In this document: piece by piece, positions 24,724 through 33,980 of the stretch
Numbering within the stretch: position 1 is the first letter of the stretch
How the letters are laid out: each line of letters begins with the position of its first letter
DNA from: Syntrophorhabdaceae bacterium
GTDB lineage: Bacteria > Desulfobacterota > Syntrophorhabdia > Syntrophorhabdales > Syntrophorhabdaceae
DNA length: 35,437 nucleotides
Assembly (NCBI GenBank): GCA_035541755.1
Contig: DATKMQ010000122.1
Span: 1-35,437, forward strand
Direction of reading: 5' to 3'
Program-made: the position numbers and the translations under genes
Notes under the pieces: generated by a model
What the model was told of the DNA's origin: nothing
Database searches by the model: none
What the model saw: the letters and a program-made list of their open reading frames with translations, nothing else

Positions 24724-25053
24724 ATGATCGGCGTCGATATTGTGGACATAGCAAGGATACACAGGATAGTAGAGAGATATGGGGAACGCTTTCTTGACAG
24801 GGTCTATTCGAAAGACGAAGCAAACTACGCCAGAGGGAAGCGGAGGATGGAAGAGACCCTCGCCGGACAGTTCGCCGCCAAAGAGGCATTCATCAAGGCG
24901 CTGGGCAGAGGAGTCCCGTGGAGAGATATTGTTGTCTGTCATGAAGGCGCTCGGCCATTCATCCGTTTCCGGGGGAAGCGCTACGATGACGTCAGCATAT
25001 CTCACGAACATGCATACGCTGTGGCCGTGGTAAACATCAACGAAGAGAAATAA
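24724..25053 (+). CDS. acpS: Holo-[acyl-carrier-protein] synthase
   Basis: The 109-residue enzyme transfers 4'-phosphopantetheine from CoA to acyl carrier protein. It has GVDIVDIARI at residues 3-12 with the metal-binding aspartate, and FAAKEAFIKALG near 56-67 with the second metal ligand, then SISHEHAYA near 91-99. The ATG at 24724 gives the family-typical N-terminus; a GTG at 24718 overlapping the pdxJ stop would add two residues and cannot be excluded. It ends the first part of the operon before a 391-base gap. Confidence 0.95.
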   Translation: MIGVDIVDIARIHRIVERYGERFLDRVYSKDEANYARGKRRMEETLAGQFAAKEAFIKALGRGVPWRDIVVCHEGARPFIRFRGKRYDDVSISHEHAYAVAVVNINEEK

Positions 25054-25444
25054 TTCAAAAAAATCAGATTCCGTTTTGGGAACGGTGAGCGGTGTTCGGA
25101 AGCCGCATCTTAAGCCCGCTTCACGCCTTCCGTCCACTCACCCGGCGGTCGAGGCCCGCCCCGGCAATCGCAGCATAGTCGCAGAGTATTCACTTGGCAA
25201 CTATGCTGCGCGGAGCACAGTTTGTGGGTGTATGGCAACCTCGATTGTGTCAAGTCAATGTGATTCTCTTTAACGTGCTATCTAGAGAAGCGTGGGGCTA
25301 ATATGGGGCCGTGGTGTTTACTGAGCGTGAGCTAAGGCATTTCCAGGATGACATAAAATTAGCGATAATATGACCGTAATAGGTTATAATAATAGACGAA
25401 TATGATCAAAAGTCTTTCGCGCTGCACTCAAGGAGGATGATGGT
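25054..25444. other. Intergenic region with inverted repeats inside the housekeeping block
   Basis: No gene was found in these 391 bases. Two small inverted repeats are CCGTT/AACGG (25071-25085) and TTCTCT/AGAGAA near 25262-25290; a larger one at 25169-25210 is listed separately. The right end becomes AT-rich, with a TATAAT at 25385-25390 that could be the -10 box for the next gene, but no matching -35 was recognised. Confidence 0.55.
25169..25210. repeat. 11-bp perfect inverted repeat
   Basis: CGCAGCATAGT (25169-25179) pairs exactly with ACTATGCTGCG (25200-25210) across a 20-base loop. No T-run follows, so it is not a standard terminator. It could be a protein-binding site or a remnant of a mobile repeat. 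Confidence 0.6.
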
Positions 25445-27019
25445 ATGAAGATTCTCTCACCGGAACGGATGGCCAGATATGACGCGTATGCTATAAAGAC
25501 CTGGGGCATTCCTTCGGCGGTACTCATGGAGAATGCGGGCCGCAACACCTACCGGCTCATGAAAGAAAAATATCTTGCCGACAAAAGACATATCGCAGTC
25601 GTGTGCGGAAGAGGTAACAACGGGGGCGATGGGTTTGTGATCGCCCGATACGCCCTGGCCGATCAATACAAAACCAAAGTCTATCTGCTTTGCAGGCGCG
25701 AAGATTTGAGCGGTGATGCAGCGCTCAACATGAATTTGTACACATCAATGGGAGGCGAGATTATTGAGTGCGATGGCAGTCCGAAGATTGTCAAGGAAGG
25801 TTTGAAGGACACCCATATCGTGGTCGACGCAATCTTTGGCACGGGACTCTCCAAGGAGGTCAAAGGCAGAGAAAGGGTTACCATTGAAGAGATTAACCGT
25901 TCGGGCAAACCGGTCATCGCTGTCGACATACCTTCGGGTATCGATGGAAGAAGCGGGGTTGCCCTCGGGGCGGCCGTGAAGGCGACGCACACCTACACGT
26001 ACGGCTACCCGAAGTTGGGACACCTTCTTTATCCCGGAGCGGACCATGCGGGCAGGATCACCGTTATTGATATTTCGATCCCAACTTTAGCCGAAAGCGA
26101 GCTCGGCATAGACGGTCAAGTTGTGGATGGGAACCTGCTTAGAGGATTTCTGCGTCCGAGGCTTCCTTGGTCTCACAAGGGTACATATGGTCATGTGGCG
26201 GTGGTCGCCGGGTCCGTTGGCAAGACAGGTGCTGCCTCCATGTCGTCCCTTGCCGCTTTGAAGATCGGCGCCGGACTTGTCACCCTTGCTATACCGGCGA
26301 GCCTCAATGCCATTATGGAAGCGAAGCTCACCGAGGTCATGACATATCCTGTGGAAGATCAAGGCAGGGGATGCTTTCTTCTCTCCTCGTACAGGAAGAT
26401 CATGGATTTCCTAGAAGACAAGGATGTGATCGTGGTTGGCCCCGGCCTTTCCCGGTTTGGAGAATCTATGGAGATCGTGAGAAAACTTGTTGTCGACGCC
26501 AAAAAGCCGTTTGTCATCGATGCAGACGGCATCAATGCCTTTGAAGGGCATCTCAAAGTCTTGAGCAAACTCAAGGCAGAAGCGGTGCTGACCCCCCATC
26601 CCGGAGAGTTTGCGCGCCTGACCGGTACGACGCCACAGGCCGTGAACGCAGACAGGATAGGGGCCGGCGTGAAATTCGTCCAGAAGTACGGGGTAAACCT
26701 CCTTCTGAAGGGTGCACGAAGTATCCTCTTCACGAGTGATAAGGAAATATTCATCAATCCTACCGGAAATGCCGCACTCGCAAAAGGCGGGAGCGGAGAC
26801 ATCCTCACGGGGTTTATCGGGGGATTGGCGGCCCAGGGATACACGCTTCAAGAGTCGGCCACACTTGGCGCGTACCTGCACGGGTACATGGCGGACCTGT
26901 GGACAGACGAGAGGGGCGATACGGACCTTCTCGCAACCGATCTTCTCCACGGGATTGGCAGGGCGGTGAAGGAAATTCGGAATGGAGAAGAGAGAATTTA
27001 TATCGAGAAGTCCCTCTGA
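25445..27019 (+). CDS. nnr: Bifunctional NAD(P)H-hydrate epimerase/ADP-dependent NAD(P)H-hydrate dehydratase
   Basis: The 524-residue fusion repairs damaged NAD(P)H. The N-terminal YjeF_N domain (about 1-215), with NNGGDGF (58-64), epimerises the S and R hydrates; the C-terminal carbohydrate-kinase-like domain (about 225-515) dehydrates S-NAD(P)HX using ADP. The C-domain shows SHKGTYGHVAVVAGS, DADGINA and LTPHPGEFARL and the catalytic AKGGSGDILTGF near 448. AAGGAGGA before the ATG gives a clear start. The end overlaps tsaE by 38 bases. The same pairing with tsaE occurs in many bacteria. Confidence 0.96.
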   Translation: MKILSPERMARYDAYAIKTWGIPSAVLMENAGRNTYRLMKEKYLADKRHIAVVCGRGNNGGDGFVIARYALADQYKTKVYLLCRREDLSGDAALNMNLYTSMGGEIIECDGSPKIVKEGLKDTHIVVDAIFGTGLSKEVKGRERVTIEEINRSGKPVIAVDIPSGIDGRSGVALGAAVKATHTYTYGYPKLGHLLYPGADHAGRITVIDISIPTLAESELGIDGQVVDGNLLRGFLRPRLPWSHKGTYGHVAVVAGSVGKTGAASMSSLAALKIGAGLVTLAIPASLNAIMEAKLTEVMTYPVEDQGRGCFLLSSYRKIMDFLEDKDVIVVGPGLSRFGESMEIVRKLVVDAKKPFVIDADGINAFEGHLKVLSKLKAEAVLTPHPGEFARLTGTTPQAVNADRIGAGVKFVQKYGVNLLLKGARSILFTSDKEIFINPTGNAALAKGGSGDILTGFIGGLAAQGYTLQESATLGAYLHGYMADLWTDERGDTDLLATDLLHGIGRAVKEIRNGEERIYIEKSL

Positions 27020-27398
27020 AACGTTCGATATCGGGGATCGCATAGGAAGACAGGCGAACCGCGGCGAAGTGTATGCCCTGTACGGGGAGCTTGGATCCGG
27101 AAAAACCCATCTGGTGAAGGGTATTGCGCGGGGCATGGGGGTACCCGATTGGGAATACGTGATGAGCCCTTCCTTTGCTATCATGAATCTCTATGAAGGA
27201 ACATCCGTACTCTGCCACGTGGATCTCTACAGAATAGAAGCCGACGAGGTTCACGATCTTAATCTCGAAGAGTTTCTGGACACGGGGATTGTGGTCGTGG
27301 AATGGGCCGATAAAGGCCTTCCGTGGAACGACAATATCGAGATCCAGGTAGAAATTACTGGAGAAAATGAACGAAAAATTGTTATGATCAAACGATAA
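26982..27398 (+). CDS. tsaE: tRNA t6A biosynthesis ATPase TsaE
   Basis: The 138-residue P-loop ATPase works with TsaB and TsaD to make N6-threonylcarbamoyladenosine at position 37 of ANN-decoding tRNAs. Walker A is GELGSGKT (35-42), followed by SPSFAIMNLYEG, the HVDLYRIE segment and the family's VVVEWADKG near 105. It starts inside the end of nnr, so it is probably translationally coupled. The partner genes tsaB and tsaD are not in the window. Confidence 0.95.
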   Translation: MEKREFISRSPSETFDIGDRIGRQANRGEVYALYGELGSGKTHLVKGIARGMGVPDWEYVMSPSFAIMNLYEGTSVLCHVDLYRIEADEVHDLNLEEFLDTGIVVVEWADKGLPWNDNIEIQVEITGENERKIVMIKR

Positions 27399-27477
27399 GG
27401 CAGCGGCTTGGCTCGCGGTATGTATACGGCGAGCGCTGACTGTCCATAGAGAAAGCTGAGTCTTGGAGGAAACAGGC

Positions 27478-28713
27478 ATGCTTGTGGTGCAGAAATACGG
27501 CGGAACTTCAGTCAAAGATATTGAGCGTATACGGAACGTGGCGAACAAAGCCATTGCGTACAAAAAAAGGGGAATGGATGTGATTGTCGTCGTGTCAGCT
27601 ATGTCAGGGGAGACGGATAGGCTCCTTAATATTGCCCATGACGTTGCGAAATTTCCCGATGAGAGAGAGCTTGATGTGCTGATCTCTACGGGGGAACAGG
27701 TTACCTCAGCCCTTCTGGCGATTACCCTCAAAGAGATGGGCCAGGATGCCATTTCTCTGCAGGCAGATCAGATACCCATCGTGAGTGATTCGAGTTTTGG
27801 TTCGGCTCGCATAGCCCGCATAGAAAGTGACAACATTCTTACTGAGCTCAAGGCGGGGAAAATAGTTGTGGTGCCGGGTTTTCAGGGTATTACGGAACAA
27901 GGGCATATCACGACGCTCGGCAGGGGAGGATCGGACACGACCGCGGTGGCCCTTGCAGCGGCCCTCAAAGCTGACGTTTGCGAGATCTACACCGATGTGG
28001 ATGGCGTGTATACGACGGACCCGAATATCTGCGAAAAGGCGCGAAGACTAGAAAAAATATCGTATGACGAGATGCTCGAGATGGCGAGCCTTGGGGCCAA
28101 GGTTTTGCAAATACGCTCCGTGGAGCTTGCTCAGAAGTATAACGTGCCGATTCTCGTGAAATCATCTCTTATGGAAGGCGAAGGAACGCTCGTGTGTAAG
28201 GAGGACAAGGTCATGATGGAAAAGGTTGTCGTTTCGGGGGTTACCTACAGCAAGAACGAAATCAAGATTACCGTGAGCAGGGTTCCGGACAAACCCGGCA
28301 TCGCATCAAAGATATTTAGTGCGCTCGCCGATGCAAATATCGTTGTCGATATGATCGTCCAGAACGTAAGCCATGACAAGTATAACGACATTACATTCAC
28401 CGTTGTAAAAGCGGACGCCAAAAAGGCGCTGAAGATTACTGAAGAGATGGCTAAGGGGCTTGACAGTGTGAAAGTCGGCCTCGATGAAGATATCGCCAAG
28501 GTTTCTATCGTGGGGCTCGGCATGCGTTCCCACGCGGGTATCGCGGCCAAGATGTTTACCATACTTGCAAACGAAGGCATTAATATCGAGCTGATCAGCA
28601 CATCGGAGATCAAGATATCCTGTGTAATCGAGAGCAAATACGGCGAACTTGCGGTAAGGGCGCTTCACAAGCATTTCGGCCTTGACGCCGAAGAGGTGAA
28701 GGAGGAGACGTGA
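27478..28713 (+). CDS. lysC: Aspartate kinase
   Basis: The 411-residue enzyme phosphorylates aspartate at the entry to lysine, methionine, threonine and, in many anaerobes, diaminopimelate synthesis. It begins [10 protein letters not shown] (2-12), the amino-acid-kinase hallmark, and has FQGITEQG and [11 protein letters not shown] in the catalytic domain. Two ACT domains occupy about 265-411, matching the single-chain, feedback-inhibited type. The ATG at 27478 follows GGAGGAA; an in-frame TTG at 27463 is less likely. The last base pairs overlap the GTG of cimA. Confidence 0.97.
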   Translation: MLVVQKYGGTSVKDIERIRNVANKAIAYKKRGMDVIVVVSAMSGETDRLLNIAHDVAKFPDERELDVLISTGEQVTSALLAITLKEMGQDAISLQADQIPIVSDSSFGSARIARIESDNILTELKAGKIVVVPGFQGITEQGHITTLGRGGSDTTAVALAAALKADVCEIYTDVDGVYTTDPNICEKARRLEKISYDEMLEMASLGAKVLQIRSVELAQKYNVPILVKSSLMEGEGTLVCKEDKVMMEKVVVSGVTYSKNEIKITVSRVPDKPGIASKIFSALADANIVVDMIVQNVSHDKYNDITFTVVKADAKKALKITEEMAKGLDSVKVGLDEDIAKVSIVGLGMRSHAGIAAKMFTILANEGINIELISTSEIKISCVIESKYGELAVRALHKHFGLDAEEVKEET

Positions 28714-30281
28714 GGGTCGAATTCTACGACACCACGTTACGAGACGGTGCACAATCGGAAGATATCGCCTTTACGTTGACCGATAAGCTCCGGATCACGG
28801 AGAAACTTGACGAATTTGGCATGCACTACATAGAAGGGGGCTGGCCCGGATCAAACCCGAAAGATCTCCAGTACTTCAAAGAAGTCAAGAAGCTGAATCT
28901 CAGGAATGCGAAAGTTGTTGCCTTCAGTAGCACCATGAAAGCCGGGTCAAGCCCGCAAAATGATGAGATCATCATGGCCCTCATGAACGCCCACACAGAG
29001 TACATCGCGATCGTGGGCAAGAGCTGGGACCTCCACGTAAAAGACGCCCTGCGGGTAGGCCTTGACACGAACCTCGAGATGATTGATAGGACCATTGCGT
29101 ATCTCAAACAAATGGCGAAGAAGGTCTTTTTCGATGCGGAACATTTCTTCGACGGTTACAAGAAGAACAGGGCATATGCCATGCGCGTCATCGAGACGGC
29201 ATACAACGCCGGGGCAGATACGATTGTTCTGTGTGACACTAACGGAGGCAGTATGCCCTATGAGGTGCATGACATCGTGAGCAATGTGAAGGCCGCTCTC
29301 AGAGCGCCGCTCGGTATTCACACCCATAACGATACCGAGCTTGGTGTGGCCAATACGCTCATGGCCGTACAGGCAGGATGCACGCAGGTCCAGGGAACCG
29401 TGAATGGTTACGGTGAGCGGTGTGGAAATGCAAACCTCTGCTCCATCATCCCAAACGTGATCCTCAAGATGGGTCACAGCGGGATACAGAAACCAAAACT
29501 CCGGAAGCTTCGCGAGTTGAGTCTTTTCATCGACGAACTGGCGAATTTTATCCCTGACAAACACAGACCCTACGTGGGTGAAAGCGCCTTCGCGCATAAG
29601 GGTGGCATCCACGTGAGTGCCATACGGAGAAACGCCGCGACGTACGAGCACGTACAGCCCGAATATGTGGGCAACAAGCAGCGGGTGCTCATCTCCGACC
29701 TATCGGGTGAGAGCAATATTCTCTACAAGGCCAAAGAGTTCAACATCGACATGGGCAAAGACAGAAAGGTGGTCAAGGATATCGTGCAGAAGATCAAGAC
29801 TCTGGAGATGCACGGTTATCAGTTCGAAGCGGCGGAAGGCTCCCTCGAGCTTCTTATCAAGAAAGACCTCGGTATCCATAAGAGCTATTTCGATCTTGTA
29901 GGCTTTAGAATCATAGTGGAGAAAAAGGAGCGGGCCCACCCCGTTACGGAAGCGACAATCCATGTCAAAGTCGGCGACAAGACCGAACACACGGCTGCGC
30001 TCGGCAAGGGCCCCGTGAATGCCCTCGACAATGCCCTGAGAAAGGCCCTGCATAAATTCTACCCCGAGCTCAAGGAAATGGACCTTGTGGACTACAAGGT
30101 CAGGGTGCTGTCGACCAAGGACGGCACCGGCGCTCGCACGCGAGTGCTCATTGAAAGCAGTGACGGGAAGCATACCTGGGGGACCGTAGGCGTGTCGGAG
30201 AATATTATCGAGGCGAGCTGGAGAGCGCTTGTGGATAGTATCGATTATAAACTGCTTATCGAAGAGGAAAGAAACAGGTGA
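28710..30281 (+). CDS. cimA: (R)-citramalate synthase
   Basis: The 523-residue enzyme condenses pyruvate and acetyl-CoA to citramalate, the first step of the threonine-independent route to isoleucine. The DRE-TIM barrel shows DTTLRDGAQ (7-15), [10 protein letters not shown] (43-52), LCDTNGG, HTHND (204-208) and [11 protein letters not shown] (294-304). The length and GGWPGSNP favour the CimA branch over 2-isopropylmalate synthase. A LeuA-type allosteric domain (about 410-515) carries [12 protein letters not shown] and SENIIEAS. The start is GTG, overlapping the lysC stop by four bases, with GGAGGAG close upstream. A second, free-standing copy of the allosteric domain follows. Confidence 0.95.
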   Translation: MRVEFYDTTLRDGAQSEDIAFTLTDKLRITEKLDEFGMHYIEGGWPGSNPKDLQYFKEVKKLNLRNAKVVAFSSTMKAGSSPQNDEIIMALMNAHTEYIAIVGKSWDLHVKDALRVGLDTNLEMIDRTIAYLKQMAKKVFFDAEHFFDGYKKNRAYAMRVIETAYNAGADTIVLCDTNGGSMPYEVHDIVSNVKAALRAPLGIHTHNDTELGVANTLMAVQAGCTQVQGTVNGYGERCGNANLCSIIPNVILKMGHSGIQKPKLRKLRELSLFIDELANFIPDKHRPYVGESAFAHKGGIHVSAIRRNAATYEHVQPEYVGNKQRVLISDLSGESNILYKAKEFNIDMGKDRKVVKDIVQKIKTLEMHGYQFEAAEGSLELLIKKDLGIHKSYFDLVGFRIIVEKKERAHPVTEATIHVKVGDKTEHTAALGKGPVNALDNALRKALHKFYPELKEMDLVDYKVRVLSTKDGTGARTRVLIESSDGKHTWGTVGVSENIIEASWRALVDSIDYKLLIEEERNR

Positions 30282-30745
30282 AGAAGCTTCTTAATATTAC
30301 GGACGCCACAAAAGAACTCAACATTCTTCGCTCTCGGAAGGGATATAAGAGCCCCTTCAAAGCGGTGGGGACATATCGGCTCATAGATGACGGACTAAGA
30401 CCCGAGGCTACGGTCATTATCGAAACCGAGAAACAACGCATGCATGAGGCATCAACAGGCGTGGGCCCCGTGGATGCCCTCGCCAATGTGTTGAAAAAAT
30501 CCCTTTCCTCCATTTTCCCTGTAATCCAGGGGGTCAAGCTTGTCGATTTCTCCTCGAGGATCCATGATTCGAAGGCCGGGACCTCCGCCAAGGTGGAGGT
30601 AAACATTATTTTTTCTGATGGAAACAATGTCTGGAGCGTTGTGGCCATTTCGGAGAACATCAATATGGCCTCATTCATGGCGCTTCTCGACGGCTTTGAA
30701 TACGCGATACTGTCAGGGAGACTATCCGAACAGGAAAAGAGGTGA
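30278..30745 (+). CDS. Stand-alone LeuA/CimA-type allosteric (dimerisation) domain protein
   Basis: This 155-residue protein consists almost only of the LeuA_dimer regulatory domain, without a catalytic barrel. It shares with the CimA C-terminus GxGPVxALxNxLxK (61-74), LVDF at 88-91 versus LVDY, SDG, WxVV and SENINMAS (125-132) versus SENIIEAS, in the same order and spacing, so it is a divergent paralogue. The GTG start overlaps the cimA stop by four bases, indicating coupled translation. In 2-isopropylmalate and citramalate synthases this domain binds the end-product amino acid. A separate copy could form mixed dimers with CimA or sense another ligand; both ideas are inference. It could alternatively be evolving away from regulation. 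Confidence 0.88.
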   Translation: MKKLLNITDATKELNILRSRKGYKSPFKAVGTYRLIDDGLRPEATVIIETEKQRMHEASTGVGPVDALANVLKKSLSSIFPVIQGVKLVDFSSRIHDSKAGTSAKVEVNIIFSDGNNVWSVVAISENINMASFMALLDGFEYAILSGRLSEQEKR

Positions 30746-30821
30746 GCAGAGGATATGGCCGACATGTGTGCGACAAGGCCACTTCTCGCCGGTGGAAAGA
30801 AACAAATAGTGAGGTAATGGT

Positions 30822-32729
30822 TTGAAGAAAGAGCAACAACCGCAAGAACAAATATCACCCGAGGGTGACGAAGAGGGTCTGTCCCAGAAGCTCGTGAGGG
30901 AACGCGAAGCCATTTACGACTCTCTTTTTCAGAATACGGGGGTAGTAATGCTTCTTATAGATCCACTGACGGGCAGCATCGTGCATGCCAACCCTGCCGC
31001 GTGTCGTTTTTACGGATACGATAACGAACGATTGTCCACGATGACAGTCTTTGACCTCAATATCCTGCCCAAAGATCTTGTCCTGGAAGAGATGAACAAG
31101 GCAAACCTGAACAAAGAAAATTTCTTCAGTTTTCGGCATCGTCTGGCGGACGGTGAGGTAAGAGACGTGGAGGTATACAGCGGGCCTCTTCGGCTGAGGG
31201 GACTAGAGCTTCTCCATTCCATTATCCATGACGTCACAGAAAGGAAACGGGCCGAAGCAAGAACCGAGGAATCGGAGAGGTCGTTGAGGGCCATCCTGTC
31301 TGTTTCTCCCATCGGCATTTGTCGTGTGAAGAACAGGACCTTCGAATGGGTCAACGAAGCCATGTGTCGGATGACTGGATATTCCTTTGAAGAATTTGCG
31401 GGCAAGAATCTCCGATTTCTGTACGCCAATGATGCAGAGTATGAAAGGGTAGGGGGGTTGAGGGATGCAGGGCCCTTGTGTGAAACAGAACATAGAAGGA
31501 AAGATGGTTCCATCGTCCAGATTCTTCTCCAGTCAGCGCCAATCGATGATTCTACGAGGATCGTGACTGTTACCGATATTACAGGTCGGAAAGATGCGGA
31601 AATGGAACAGGAGAAGATGGGGAAACTTGAATCCCTGGGCGTCCTTGCCGGAGGCATTGCTCACGATTTTAATAATATCCTCACCATGATCCTGGGCAAC
31701 GTCTCGCTGGCAAGAATGTATATGGACAAGAATCAGGAAAAGGCCCAGGAAAAGCTAACCAACGCTGAACAGGCCATTATGCGGGCAAAGGACCTGACGC
31801 AGCAACTCCTCACCTTTTCGAAGGGCGGGGCACCCATAAAGAAGGTGGTTGCCATCGGCGATTTCCTGAAAGATGTCTGCCAGTTTACCCTTATCGGCAC
31901 CTCCGTAGTCTGTAAGTTCGATCTTGCCTCGGATCTTTTGCCTGTTGAGATCGACGAGGGGCAGGTCACCCAGGCAGTAGGGCATATCGTGATTAACGGG
32001 TCTCAGGCCATGCCCAACGGAGGCACAATTGTGGTGCAGGCGGAGAATGCGATCATGGATACGCCGACACCCCACCTTAAAGCTGGAAGATATGTAAAGA
32101 TATCGATCATTGACCAGGGGATCGGTATTCCGGAAGACCACCTCAATAAGATATTTGATCCTTACTTTACCACCAAACAAAAAGGGAGCGGCCTGGGACT
32201 TGCCATAGCCTACTCGGTTATCAAGAATCACGGAGGTCACATTGCCGTGGAATCGGCTTTGGGCGTGGGTACCACATTTCATGTGTACCTCCCCGTTTTT
32301 CAGGGCATTCTTACTTCCGAGAGAAACCTCGAACAGTCGTTGCCTCCATCGGGCGCAAGAATACTCGTGATGGACGATGAGGATTCCATACGGGACCTGG
32401 TAGGCGATATATTAAATCTTCACGGATATGCGGTAGATTTTGCAAAAAACGGGGAAGAGGCCGTTGCGCTTTATCAGGAACACGCCTACGATGCAGTGAT
32501 GCTTGATCTTACCGTGCCGGGTGGGATGGGAGGCAAAGAGACAGTCAAAGAACTCTTGAAAATCGATCCTCACGCCAGGGCTATCGTATCGAGCGGCTAT
32601 TCCAGCGATCCTATTATGAGCGAATATGCGCAGTATGGTTTCAAAGATGTCATTGCTAAACCGTACAAGATAGACGAACTGGGAGAAGTGATTCGTCGTG
32701 TCATAGCCAGGGGCTCAAGTCTTTCGTAG
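30822..32729 (+). CDS. Orphan hybrid sensor histidine kinase (PAS-PAS-HisKA-HATPase-REC)
   Basis: The 635-residue protein has no transmembrane helix and is probably a cytoplasmic sensor. Two PAS domains span about 30-140 and 155-260. The dimerisation/phosphoacceptor segment is GGIAHDFNNIL with H281. The ATPase domain follows (IVINGSQAMPNGG, DQGIGIP, FDPYFTTK, GSGLGLAI, about 380-492). The C-terminal receiver domain has VMDDED (516-521), phosphoacceptor D562 and K613. The chain lacks a DNA-binding output. The start is TTG with GAGGT at 30811-30815; no better start exists. It follows the biosynthetic run by 76 bases but shows no obvious link to it, and no partner response regulator is in the window. 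The signal is unknown. Confidence 0.92.
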   Translation: MKKEQQPQEQISPEGDEEGLSQKLVREREAIYDSLFQNTGVVMLLIDPLTGSIVHANPAACRFYGYDNERLSTMTVFDLNILPKDLVLEEMNKANLNKENFFSFRHRLADGEVRDVEVYSGPLRLRGLELLHSIIHDVTERKRAEARTEESERSLRAILSVSPIGICRVKNRTFEWVNEAMCRMTGYSFEEFAGKNLRFLYANDAEYERVGGLRDAGPLCETEHRRKDGSIVQILLQSAPIDDSTRIVTVTDITGRKDAEMEQEKMGKLESLGVLAGGIAHDFNNILTMILGNVSLARMYMDKNQEKAQEKLTNAEQAIMRAKDLTQQLLTFSKGGAPIKKVVAIGDFLKDVCQFTLIGTSVVCKFDLASDLLPVEIDEGQVTQAVGHIVINGSQAMPNGGTIVVQAENAIMDTPTPHLKAGRYVKISIIDQGIGIPEDHLNKIFDPYFTTKQKGSGLGLAIAYSVIKNHGGHIAVESALGVGTTFHVYLPVFQGILTSERNLEQSLPPSGARILVMDDEDSIRDLVGDILNLHGYAVDFAKNGEEAVALYQEHAYDAVMLDLTVPGGMGGKETVKELLKIDPHARAIVSSGYSSDPIMSEYAQYGFKDVIAKPYKIDELGEVIRRVIARGSSLS

Positions 32730-32760
32730 AATCAAGCTCAGGTCGGAAATGAGATACGAT

Positions 32761-32783
32761 CGGTTGGATTATTGTTTCAACCG
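32761..32783. repeat. Hairpin between the convergent kinase and HNH genes
   Basis: CGGTTGGA (32761-32768) pairs with TTCAACCG (32776-32783), eight pairs including one G-U, over a seven-base loop. It lies 31 bases past the kinase stop and 16 bases past the HNH gene's stop on the other strand. It could help end both transcripts, but no T-run follows on either side. Confidence 0.4.
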
Positions 32784-32799
32784 GGGTTCTTAACCGCCT

Positions 32800-33138
32800 C
32801 TATTGTTCCTCACCCTCTCTGAAATAGTCGCCCAGCATACCCTTCTGATGCTCAGAGTCGTGACAGTAGACGCAGAGGTTTTCCCAGTTGGAGCCGTCTG
32901 GGGGATTGTTGTTGTGGTTGCCGTCTCTGTGGTGCACGGTGAGCAAGTGCCTGTCTCTATAGTCGAACTCGCGCGCACACTTGGCACAGATGAGACCGTG
33001 AATGCGTAGCGACTGTTCTCTGTAAGGGCTTAACGGGAGCGATGCCTTTAGCTTCTGCACCACCTTTTCGACAGACTTGCCGCTCTCTTTCCATTTGGGT
33101 TTTGCGCTGCTACGCATGGTGAAGGTCTTCTTCCTCAT
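32800..33138 (-). CDS. YajD-like HNH nuclease family protein
   Basis: The 112-residue protein matches the small YajD-type HNH family. It has a zinc knuckle (C51, C54 and C89, C92) framing the HNH core: TVHHRDGNHNNNP near 67-79, DGSNWENLC and CHDSEH (92-97). The N-terminal 35 residues are basic. The family is presumed to cut DNA, but its role is not established. The start was taken at 33138, where AAGG lies six bases upstream; an in-frame ATG at 33117 would remove seven residues. It has its own promoter and faces the kinase gene tail to tail. Confidence 0.85.
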   Translation of the reverse strand: MRKKTFTMRSSAKPKWKESGKSVEKVVQKLKASLPLSPYREQSLRIHGLICAKCAREFDYRDRHLLTVHHRDGNHNNNPPDGSNWENLCVYCHDSEHQKGMLGDYFREGEEQ

Positions 33139-33167
33139 TGGTTACCTTGGGCACTTCTTCTTAAATA

Positions 33168-33196
33168 AGTATAGCACGCCATACGCGCACTTTTCA
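33168..33196 (-). promoter_or_regulatory. Extended -10 promoter for the HNH gene
   Basis: On the - strand a TATACT box (33173-33168) is preceded by TGC, giving an extended -10. A weak -35, TGAAAA (33196-33191), lies 17 bases upstream. Transcription would start about 20-25 bases before the ATG at 33138. Confidence 0.5.
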
Positions 33197-33239
33197 CTAC
33201 TCTTTCTTTCCTCGGTGGTGATAAGGCAATATTCTTCTT

Positions 33240-33980
33240 TTATCCCGTTTTCTGTCTCGACGTCTTTCCCTGGGAATCAATGAGCTCGCGGAAACGGATG
33301 GCCGTTTCAGGGCCCTGTCCTTGCGGCTCTTCCTCCTCGTGCTTGAAGAAGACAAAGGCTTTATCCCAGTTCTGAGACAGGATCTTCTTCTTCCATGCAG
33401 AGAGCTCAGCGTTCGTATAATCTGTGCGGCGTAGCCTTAGATACCCCCACGACGTTGTACTGACAATCTCACGGGCCGGATTCTCCTCCGCATCGGCCGT
33501 ACAGAGGCCTAGATTCCTCTCTGTGAGCGTCTTAAGAATTTGGGCATCGAGCCAGGATGCATGGCGAAACTCAAAGGCGCAGGCGATGGTGCGCGGAATC
33601 AGGGTGAGGAACTCTTTGAGGGCGGTTGGGTTCGCATGAAAGCTTCCGGGAAACTGAAAGAGCACAGGCCCGAGTCTCACGCCCAATACTGAGAGCATCC
33701 TGAAGAGATACTTTGTTTCCTTTCCCACATCCCTTAATCGCTTGAGATGAGTAATAGTCCGGGGCGCTTTGACCGCGAAGACGAAATCCCGAGGTACCTT
33801 CTGTGCCCAGGATGTGAGGACACTTTCGGTAGGCATATGATAGAAGGTATTGTTTATCTCCACCGTGTCGAAATGCTGTGAGTAAAAGTTGAGCATCTCT
33901 TTGGGAGATATCTTCTCAGGGTAGAATGCGCCTATCCACTCCTTATAGCTGTAACCGTTTGTACCGACATGGATTTTCAC
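33240..33980 (-). CDS. DUF72 (YecE-like) protein
   Basis: The 246-residue protein belongs to the DUF72/YecE family, a TIM-barrel-like fold of unknown biochemical function. Signatures are VGTNGYSYKEWIGAFYP at 5-21, HFDTVEINNTFYHMP near 36-50, FVFAVKAP near 66, and the C-terminal domain segment AFVFFKHEEE. Its start overlaps the end of the ligD frame by four bases (ATGA), so the two would be translationally coupled on the - strand. DUF72 genes are frequent neighbours of DNA-repair genes, which may reflect a repair role; that is only association. Confidence 0.92.
   Translation of the reverse strand: MKIHVGTNGYSYKEWIGAFYPEKISPKEMLNFYSQHFDTVEINNTFYHMPTESVLTSWAQKVPRDFVFAVKAPRTITHLKRLRDVGKETKYLFRMLSVLGVRLGPVLFQFPGSFHANPTALKEFLTLIPRTIACAFEFRHASWLDAQILKTLTERNLGLCTADAEENPAREIVSTTSWGYLRLRRTDYTNAELSAWKKKILSQNWDKAFVFFKHEEEEPQGQGPETAIRFRELIDSQGKTSRQKTG

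Noticed and set aside
26814-27752. 312-codon - strand open frame across nnr, tsaE and lysC
   Set aside because: It crosses three confidently identified + strand genes and resembles no protein family.
28710-30281. 2-isopropylmalate synthase (leuA)
   Set aside because: The GGWPGSNP segment, the 523-residue length and the lysC neighbour fit citramalate synthase better.
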